DNA from: an uncultured Bacilli bacterium
GTDB taxonomy: Bacteria > Bacillota_I > Bacilli_A > ML615J-28 > CAG-698
Reading direction: 5' to 3'
DNA: 64,000 bases
Assembly (NCBI GenBank): GCA_934096585.1
Contig: CAKOMG010000004.1
Location: 1 to 64,000 of the forward strand
Position numbers and translations under genes: made by a program. The notes beneath the pieces are model-generated. The model did no database searches. It was not told the origin of the DNA and saw only the letters and a list, made by a program, of their open reading frames with translations. Shown here in pieces: positions 59,701 through 64,000 of this stretch. Numbering within the stretch: the stretch's first letter is position 1; every line of letters begins with the position of its first letter.

Positions 59701-61144
59701 AAATAATATGAAAGTTTATGATATAAAGGAAGATAAGATATTTGTAAGCTTCACAAAGGACGAAAATAATAATTTAATAAGTTATCAAAATATTAAAGCA
59801 AATGAAAAACCTAATACATCATTATTTACTTATAGTTATGATGAGTTTAATAGATTAAAAGAAGTATTAGAATTTTCAAATAATTCCTATATTAAAGATG
59901 AGATTACATATTATCCATTAACAAGTTTACCAAAGAATATTAAGTATAATATTGGAGATAAGACAATACTATATACAAATTCATATTTAAATAATAATAT
60001 CATAAAAGTAAAAGAAGGTTCCAAAGAAACTAATTATGAGTATGATAGTATGAATAGATTAGTAAAAGAAAATGATTATAGTTATAAATATAATACCCAT
60101 CAATTTCTTGAAACAATAGAATGTAATAATAAAGAAATTAGAAGATTTGAATATACAGATAATAAATTGACAAAGGTAATAGAAAATGATAAAATAATAA
60201 ATATAGAATATGATAGATATGGGAATATTATAAAACTAGGTAATAGTAATATAAAGTATAATAAAAGACTATTAATGGAAAGTTATGATGATATTACCTA
60301 TGAATATAATTATCAAGGAATAAGAACCAAGAAAACAAAAGCAAATGAATATGAAATAAAGTATTATTTAGATTATGATAAAATAATAGAAGAAGAAAAG
60401 AAGGATTTAAAAACAAATGAAATAACAAGATTAATATATTATTATGAAGCAAGGGGAATAAGAGGAATAAGCTATAAAAAGAATGAAGAAGAAAGATATT
60501 ATAGTTTAATAAAAGATTCATTAAATAATATATCAAAAGTAATAAATAAAGGAAAAATAGTAGGAGAATATAAATATAATGCTTGGGGAGAAATAGAAGT
60601 AGAAATAAAAGAAATAAGTGATGAAGTAGATAGATATGTAATAAATAATAATCCATTTAGATACAAAGGATATTATTATGATAAAGAGATATCATTATAT
60701 TATTGTATAAATAGATATTATTCAAAAGAACTATGTCAATGGATTTCACCAGATTCAATAGAATATATAGACATAGAAAATATAAATGGACTTAATTTAT
60801 ATTGTTATTGTTATAATAATCCGGTTAACTACTACGATCCTAGTGGGAATATTGCAATTTCAATAATTATTTTACTAGTGTGTATAGGGATAGGTGCATT
60901 GGTTGGCGGTACATATGCTGGTGTTACTGCTTACAATAATGGAGCAAGAGATTGGGAATTAGTTGGATGGACAGCATTAGGTGCTTTTCTCGGTGGAGTG
61001 GTTGGTGGAACTTTTGGATATTATGCAGGACCAATAGCTGCGAGTTTGTTGTCAGCTGGAGAAATTTCATTTGCGGGTATAGGTGCGGCAGGATTATATG
61101 TCTGGAGCAATGGCTGCAAATATTGTTGTTGCAGGAGCTATTAG
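56780..61144 (+). CDS. Rhs/YD-repeat polymorphic toxin core, toxin tip out of frame
   Basis: 1454 codons. No signal peptide or membrane start. The N-terminal 300 residues contain a beta-rich opening (LSLIYNS, GIGNGWKFN) and early YD-type repeats. The middle has many Y-D/N-x-x-G/N-R/L-L units (for example YSYDEFNRLKEV, YEYDSMNRLVKE, IEYDRYGNIIKLG) that build the Rhs shell. The core ends with the Rhs signature FRYKGYYYD...LYYCINRYYS...QWISPDS and NPVNYYDPSG. A glycine-rich hydrophobic segment follows, and then the frame closes at 61144 with GCKYCCCRSY, which looks like out-of-frame translation. The real tip continues in another frame (61083-61412). Delivery route unknown: no secretion genes nearby. 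Confidence 0.9.
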   Translation: MDTSKINQKEIDYNLNEGTLLLNLVNKQVSYYYPVSSIGMSTFQINLSLIYNSKYLLTDFNNIKIGIGNGWKFNIEEYVFEYKSIYNIEGFNTSDYVYIDSGWKTHRFVRYRTPDEFDNDGYLYYDESGTGLKLIVKENSNYEIIDQAKNKLIFDKDSKRLIQVISGVNENIIKKIKYDNNDLLREIYDERKQTRKIIINYNEDDLPVKVITTDSNTRKVIEYENKMIKQISKENDVTKTVLQNFIYTNNVLTEVRDIEKEENIKIEYNNESIKIIEGAFRYKVKPKEQDMYLTSSYVKESYYLKKEHVVDCLEILTTKRSEDKIIYNTSYTDIIDEKGIKIRCYFDTSGNVLNAFLVDEDEKFITLAKEEGVEISVKGNSNIFINNKKTKQVVRHNNIYNVSIDNNELNTFKNKYKDDSQTFTYFNLSFYLMFKDQETKRKIIKIKYKLNDEEKEEQAVIKNTNGQAFQKIIVPLYLDSFLQTLSDLRIVIEDSVGNNSTMYISNLMVDKGSKSVICIESTKYNDASFIELKMGSKIYVYEDSEKEITISPDFYFTSQDIILTYKSIYESIQNNSYLYDLHYCNNTKLKRVGYVSMESYYSSDGLNTNWKYSVFGFDKYDKNDERIKTSIPNYHIRTIDLVIHNEKEKLYRVSEVKNNIEYTSNKYYYITNTKVKIIKLDDIVTRLNDDSIYMKVKRDETGKVLKQEYQKGNEKVYNEYIYDSYSNLVKEITSVSSSNEQIVKEYKYTEETEKEREYIEEITSEGNVIKYLYNSNGLVNTVIRSVNRKYDNEVYNINQVINKEVYKYDSFDNLISIEFYDNNNKLIKTNNISYNKKGDINGLSDNYNKYGFLYNSFNDLCEIYHNKVLLQKNLKESIDNKDVYTSCIYNKDNTNYKQVYNKYGRIESSSVNEGSNNKEISYEYESSYSELVERIKKIIDPFTNQTYEYEYIDDVREETTVTTRTNDLTITEYQNNMKVYDIKEDKIFVSFTKDENNNLISYQNIKANEKPNTSLFTYSYDEFNRLKEVLEFSNNSYIKDEITYYPLTSLPKNIKYNIGDKTILYTNSYLNNNIIKVKEGSKETNYEYDSMNRLVKENDYSYKYNTHQFLETIECNNKEIRRFEYTDNKLTKVIENDKIINIEYDRYGNIIKLGNSNIKYNKRLLMESYDDITYEYNYQGIRTKKTKANEYEIKYYLDYDKIIEEEKKDLKTNEITRLIYYYEARGIRGISYKKNEEERYYSLIKDSLNNISKVINKGKIVGEYKYNAWGEIEVEIKEISDEVDRYVINNNPFRYKGYYYDKEISLYYCINRYYSKELCQWISPDSIEYIDIENINGLNLYCYCYNNPVNYYDPSGNIAISIIILLVCIGIGALVGGTYAGVTAYNNGARDWELVGWTALGAFLGGVVGGTFGYYAGPIAASLLSAGEISFAGIGAAGLYVWSNGCKYCCCRSY

Positions 61145-61145
61145 T
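60627..61145 (+). repeat. Rhs tip repeat, copy A (in the full-length gene)
   Basis: The end of the core from tagatagatatg to the hydrophobic linker is repeated at 61838-62058 (copy B, core end only) and 63235-63640 (copy C, core end and linker). Copies A and C stay nearly identical through the GALVGGTYAGVTAYNNGARD part. Confidence 0.88.
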
Positions 61146-61412
61146 GGTACTTCAGTTGTAACAGCACTTGGATTGGTTGGAATTACTGTTATGGGTGTAA
61201 GAATTGGTAAAAGTGGTGGTTACAGAATTGATCATCATTATCCAAATGATCATGCACCGGCACATGTTCATATTAGTGGTGATGATGGAGTAACTAGAGT
61301 TGACATCAATGGAAATCCTATTCAAGGAGATAGACAAATGACTCCTGGTGAAAAAAAGGCGTTCTGGAGATTGATTGAAAAAATTATTGAGGCGTTAAAA
61401 CCTTGGATGTAA
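61083..61412 (+). CDS. Rhs toxin tip 1, displaced by a frameshift
   Basis: This frame continues the Rhs linker (GAMAANIVVAGAISG, nearly the same as VANIVVAGAISV in copy C) and then gives a short C-terminal domain with HHYPNDHAPAHVHISGDDGV and an ending GEKKAFWRLIEKIIEALKPWM. It is offset by one base from the Rhs core frame; a single-base change near 61095-61105 would join them. The His-x-His motif and small size fit a nuclease-like toxin tip, but I cannot name the family. The GTG 61083 or ATG 61110 could start it alone, though neither has a ribosome binding site. An immunity candidate follows 14 bases later. Confidence 0.65.
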   Translation: MRQDYMSGAMAANIVVAGAISGTSVVTALGLVGITVMGVRIGKSGGYRIDHHYPNDHAPAHVHISGDDGVTRVDINGNPIQGDRQMTPGEKKAFWRLIEKIIEALKPWM

Positions 61413-61426
61413 TGAAGGAGAATAAA

Positions 61427-61840
61427 ATGAAAAACATTGATGAATATCTTTATAAATATGGTTTACACGATTGTGTAGTCGAAAAAATATATGTACAAAA
61501 TAATTCACTTATATTTTGTTTTAACACAGGAATTTATAATTTAAATGAAAAAGGCACTGAAACAACAAAAACAACTAATTGTTTAATGTGCTTAGAAATC
61601 GAAGATTTGAACACCGAAAAAATGTGGGAACATATAGAAATTTCAAAGATTACTAAAAATAAAATTAGTGAAATTGATTATTCAAGCTTTACTGAAGAAG
61701 TTGACAAATTTAACTTTGAAATTATAGAGAATTATATATCTCATTTTGGACAAAGCGTATTTTTAGATGGATATTCATCAAGAAATAGATACCAAATTAA
61801 AGTATCTGAAATAAAAATAATTAAATTTAAATTTAAATAG
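61427..61840 (+). CDS. Putative immunity protein 1
   Basis: 137 residues, soluble and acidic, from ATG 61427 after GAAGGAG. No known family recognised: MKNIDEYLYKYGLHDCVVEKI start, beta-rich middle with NCLMCLEIEDL, and an ending of alternating Lys/Phe. It sits directly after toxin tip 1 in the same direction, the standard immunity position. Its stop codon TAG forms the first bases of Rhs repeat copy B, so this immunity gene ends exactly where the next cassette begins, a sign of cassette-wise recombination. Confidence 0.6.
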   Translation: MKNIDEYLYKYGLHDCVVEKIYVQNNSLIFCFNTGIYNLNEKGTETTKTTNCLMCLEIEDLNTEKMWEHIEISKITKNKISEIDYSSFTEEVDKFNFEIIENYISHFGQSVFLDGYSSRNRYQIKVSEIKIIKFKFK

Positions 61841-62067
61841 ATAGATATGTAATAAATAATAATCCATTTAGATATAAAGGATATTATTATGATGTTGACA
61901 CATCATTATATTATTGTATAAATAGATATTATTCAAAAGAACTATGTAGGTTCATAAGTCCTGATGATGTAGAATATCTTGATCCAGAATCAGTTAATGG
62001 ACTTAATTTATATTGTTATTGTTATAATAATCTAATAAATTATGTTGATAGTTCTGGATGCTATCCA
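61838..62067 (+). pseudogene. Rhs tip repeat, copy B: orphan core end joined in frame to tip 2
   Basis: An open frame from 61843 reads RYVINNNPFRYKGYYYD...LYYCINRYYSKELCRFISPDDVEYLDPE...NLYCYCYNNLINYVDSSG, the conserved Rhs core end, then passes in frame into the 62068-62601 ORF. There is no start codon or ribosome binding site at the front, so it is silent unless recombined into the full-length gene. Confidence 0.85.
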
Positions 62068-62601
62068 GTGAGGATTCAAGTTGTTAGGTTAACAATTTAT
62101 TTTCATCCACCGCATGGTAATGGACCAAATGCACAACGCCATATACACATTAAAAATGGCAATGTTAAGATTGCGTCTAGAAATTATGATGGTTCTGTGC
62201 ATGATAAAAAATATGGTAAAAATTATGTGCCATCTAAAGAAGTGTATAATGCTTTATTAGAACATGGTTGGGATTGGTATGGAAACAAGTTTTCTTTGAT
62301 AGATTTTAATGGATTTTATAGAGAAGAGTTTCCATTGCAGCAATCCGGATATAGTTTAGAACAATTCCCAGTTACAAATGTAGGTTCTTCATTAGAAGTA
62401 TTTCCAAGTTTAAATAATGGTTTTGAACTTGAAACCTTTCCACAAGTTTCATTAGACATTCCTTACTACAAGCCATTTCCACTTACAAATCAGGAAAAAC
62501 AAATTCTAGTTACTACCGTTATTGTTGTTGCCGTAGTAGTTGTGGCAATTGCTTTAATTCCAGCTACGGGAGGGGGCAGTGCAGTATTGTTATTTGCATA
62601 A
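62068..62601 (+). CDS. Orphan Rhs toxin tip 2 with LExFP repeats and a terminal membrane segment
   Basis: 177 residues following core copy B in frame. Residues about 8-75 carry YFHPPHGNGPNAQRHIHIKNG and a GWDWYGNKFSL turn, with a His-x-His motif like that of tip 1. Then come four 11-12-residue repeats with the pattern L/R-E-x-F-P (YREEFPLQQSG, YSLEQFPVTNVG, SSLEVFPSLNNG, FELETFPQVSL), and finally a strong transmembrane helix with a GGGSA end. GTG 62068 has no ribosome binding site. The order (motif, repeats, membrane helix) is unusual for an Rhs tip. Function not known. Confidence 0.65.
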   Translation: MRIQVVRLTIYFHPPHGNGPNAQRHIHIKNGNVKIASRNYDGSVHDKKYGKNYVPSKEVYNALLEHGWDWYGNKFSLIDFNGFYREEFPLQQSGYSLEQFPVTNVGSSLEVFPSLNNGFELETFPQVSLDIPYYKPFPLTNQEKQILVTTVIVVAVVVVAIALIPATGGGSAVLLFA

Positions 62602-62614
62602 AAGGAGAGATTAA

Positions 62615-63094
62615 ATGAGAAAAATTGTAAAATACATCAAAATGGATTCTAATATTGATAAATATATGATTAAAGGAATATCTTTGATGGATGTTCAATT
62701 ATTTGTTAATGAATTAAAAATACCTAAAGACAAAATAATGATTTACCAAGATATTCCACAAAAATCAGAAAAAGAACAAGTTCCTTTAAATGCGGTTAAA
62801 TATGTAGATTCGATTAATAAAAGAACCAATGATTTTTATACGGGTAATGATTGTTTTATTATAACTAATGAAAAAGATATAGAATTACTAAATAAATCAT
62901 GTGATGATATTTTCTATCTTGAAGAGAATATTTGTATTCCGGAAGAAGTTTTAATGATTTTCTATGTTCATGATATTGACTGGTTATCAAAAGTTATTTT
63001 TAACGATAAAGGATTACTGACAAACTTTTTAGATTATATAAGTAAACATTCAAAGCTAGTTTTAGAGTCTAGTGTTGATGTGTTTTACGACTAA
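62615..63094 (+). CDS. Putative immunity protein 2
   Basis: 159 residues from ATG 62615 behind AAAGGAGAG. No recognised family: a soluble alpha/beta protein starting MRKIVKYIKMDSNIDKYMIKGISLMDVQ, with a middle FYTGNDCFIITNEKDIELL and a C-terminal VLMIFYVHDIDWLSKVIFN. It follows tip 2 by 13 bases in the same direction, so it is assigned as its immunity partner by position only. It has a good ribosome binding site even though the tip before it has none, which fits a locus where immunity must stay expressed while the tip is silent. Confidence 0.6.
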   Translation: MRKIVKYIKMDSNIDKYMIKGISLMDVQLFVNELKIPKDKIMIYQDIPQKSEKEQVPLNAVKYVDSINKRTNDFYTGNDCFIITNEKDIELLNKSCDDIFYLEENICIPEEVLMIFYVHDIDWLSKVIFNDKGLLTNFLDYISKHSKLVLESSVDVFYD

Positions 63095-63109
63095 TTAGAA
63101 AGAGCATAA

Positions 63110-63137
63110 GGAGAATATTATTTTATAATATTTCTCC
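63110..63137 (+). repeat. Hairpin after immunity gene 2
   Basis: GGAGAATATTA pairs with TAATATTTCTCC (one bulge) with a short loop. No T run follows, so terminator function is doubtful. The 63138-63234 stretch has no gene I can support. Confidence 0.5.
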
Positions 63138-63234
63138 GAGTGCTTGATATATGCAAATTGGATACCAATTTCATTACTAACACATTATAATTAAGATAAG
63201 GTTATTGTGAGGATACTCATAAGAGTCCTGTCGA

Positions 63235-63844
63235 GACATCATTATATTATTATTGTATAAATAGATATTATTCAAAAGAACTATGTCAATGGATTTTACC
63301 AGATCCCATAGAATATATAGATATAGAAAATATAAGTGGACTTAATTTATATTGTTATTGTTATAATAATCCTGTTAACTACTATAATCCTAGTGGGAAT
63401 ATTGCAATTTCAATAATTGTTTTACTAGTGTGTATAGGGATAGGTGCATTGGTTGGCGGTACATATGCTGGTGTTACTGCTTACAATAATGGAGCAAGAG
63501 ATTAGGAATTAGTTGGATGGATAGCATTAGGTGCATTTATAGGTTGAGTGGTTGGTGGAACTGTTGGATATTATGCAGGACCAATGGTTGCAAATATTGT
63601 TGTTGCAGGAGCTATTAGTGTAACTTATGCTGGTGCATTAGTAGCTAGTGGAGATATGATGTTTGCTAAAGGTAATGGCCCTAGAATGGGACATAACAAA
63701 TATGAAAACAAACAATTCAATTCTTTATGCAACAAATATAAGTTAACGAAAGAACAAAGAAGAATTTTACATGATTATATCTCAGGTCAAAATTATTCAT
63801 ATCATGAAATTGAGAAAATAATTAAGGAATTATTTTTTAGTTAG
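63235..63844 (+). pseudogene. Rhs tip repeat, copy C with toxin tip 3, disrupted by two stop codons
   Basis: Reads LYYYCINRYYSKELCQWILPDPIEYID...NLYCYCYNNPVNYYNPSG and the linker of copy A, in one frame. Stops are TAG at 63503-63505 (TGG in copy A, Trp) and TGA at 63545-63547 (GGA in copy A). The front of the core is missing. Behind the stops, 63548-63844 remains open and ends in a domain GPRMGHNKYENKQFNSLCNKYKL...RRILHDYISGQNYSYHEIEKIIKELF. That ending resembles C-terminal tips often found on Rhs and related toxins in Firmicutes. The cassette cannot be read through as it stands. Confidence 0.8.
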
Positions 63845-63854
63845 TAAGGAGAAT

Positions 63855-64000
63855 ATGATGAAAGATTTGTTAAAAAATATGAAAATTAATAAAATTAATT
63901 TTGTTCGAGGATTAGGTATAGTTGAAGATAGATTTGAGTTATTTTTTATAGGAAATAATGAGGAAATCATAATCGAAATCGAGACTAATTTTAGAGTAAG
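63855..64000 (+). CDS. Putative immunity protein 3, 5' part, cut by the window end
   Basis: The start ATG 63855 (or 63858) follows TAAGGAGAAT. The first 48 residues read MMKDLLKNMKINKINFVRGL, then a beta-strand pair FELFFIGNNEEIIIEIET, and the frame is open to the window end. It lies 10 bases after tip 3, the immunity position. Too little is visible to assign a family. Confidence 0.6.
   Translation, partial: MMKDLLKNMKINKINFVRGLGIVEDRFELFFIGNNEEIIIEIETNFRV

Noticed and set aside
60294..60656. Minus-strand Leu/Tyr-rich frame of 120 codons inside the Rhs gene
   Set aside because: Shadow of the A-rich coding strand; no start signal and no credible protein sequence.
63110..63137. Terminator after immunity gene 2
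   Set aside because: The stem is not followed by a T tract on either strand.
1..64000. Mycoplasma-type genetic code because of the strong AT bias
   Set aside because: Genes end in TGA at sensible places (kinase at 2095, prmC in an ATGA overlap) and conserved Trp positions are TGG.

Overview
The window is strongly AT-rich chromosomal DNA of a low-GC Gram-positive bacterium. Sporulation and germination genes (spoIIR, gpr, spoVS, a CotZ-type and a CotO-like coat protein), Firmicutes gene order (rpsF-ssb-rpsR; gdpP-rplI-dnaB; prfA/prmC/tsaC/spoIIR/rpiB/upp; comEA-comEC-holA-rpsT-gpr; pgsA-recA-rny-ymdB-spoVS), CIRCE elements and a cre-like site all point to an endospore-forming member of the Bacilli/Erysipelotrichia/RF39-like groups. 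TGA is used as stop (including an ATGA gene junction) and Trp is TGG, so the code is standard and not the Mollicutes code 4. The species cannot be named from the sequence. No rRNA, tRNA, CRISPR array or transposase gene was seen.

Layout. 1-700: tail of a putative immunity gene, a terminator and a decayed piece of Rhs core. 731-5885: LytTR response regulator, sensor-less GHKL histidine kinase and two ABC exporter half-transporters, with a direct-repeat/hairpin operator candidate before the exporters. 5917-11641: ispH (minus strand), a large lipoprotein, a LacX-type epimerase and an ABC-F ATPase. 11675-15487: CIRCE-controlled Hsp20, a 34-codon gene behind a palindrome, an alanine-type symporter with coaX, and two coat genes. 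15614-26851: EIIB-like membrane protein, transketolase, Sel1-repeat protein, peptidases, trmB, DJ-1 family protein, lipoprotein, patatin and a P-type ATPase. 26989-37578: information-processing genes (S6, SSB, S18, GdpP fused in frame to L9, DnaB, RF1) interrupted by a 1162-residue amidase lipoprotein and tspO. 37650-44160: GH18 lipoprotein inserted between prfA and prmC, then tsaC, spoIIR, rpiB and upp. 44260-56449: competence DNA uptake, DNA polymerase delta, S20, GPR protease, PgsA, RecA, RNase Y, YmdB and SpoVS.

56456-64000 is the accessory end: an Rhs/YD-repeat polymorphic toxin locus. A palindrome and a 28-codon ORF precede a 1454-codon Rhs core whose toxin tip is out of frame. Behind it lie an immunity candidate, a second tip cassette that repeats the end of the core, its immunity candidate, a third tip cassette with two nonsense codons, and the start of a third immunity gene that runs off the window. 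The 565-660 fragment shows that Rhs sequence is also present about 60 kb away.

The most unusual points are the Rhs cassette array; the GdpP-L9 read-through fusion with an internal ribosome binding site; a 13-codon leader peptide over a terminator hairpin that couples into spoIIR; a perfect inverted repeat holding the tspO ribosome binding site and start codon; and a small lysine-rich gene with its own promoter and palindromic operator. All functional statements rest on reading the sequence and on family knowledge. No database search was run.
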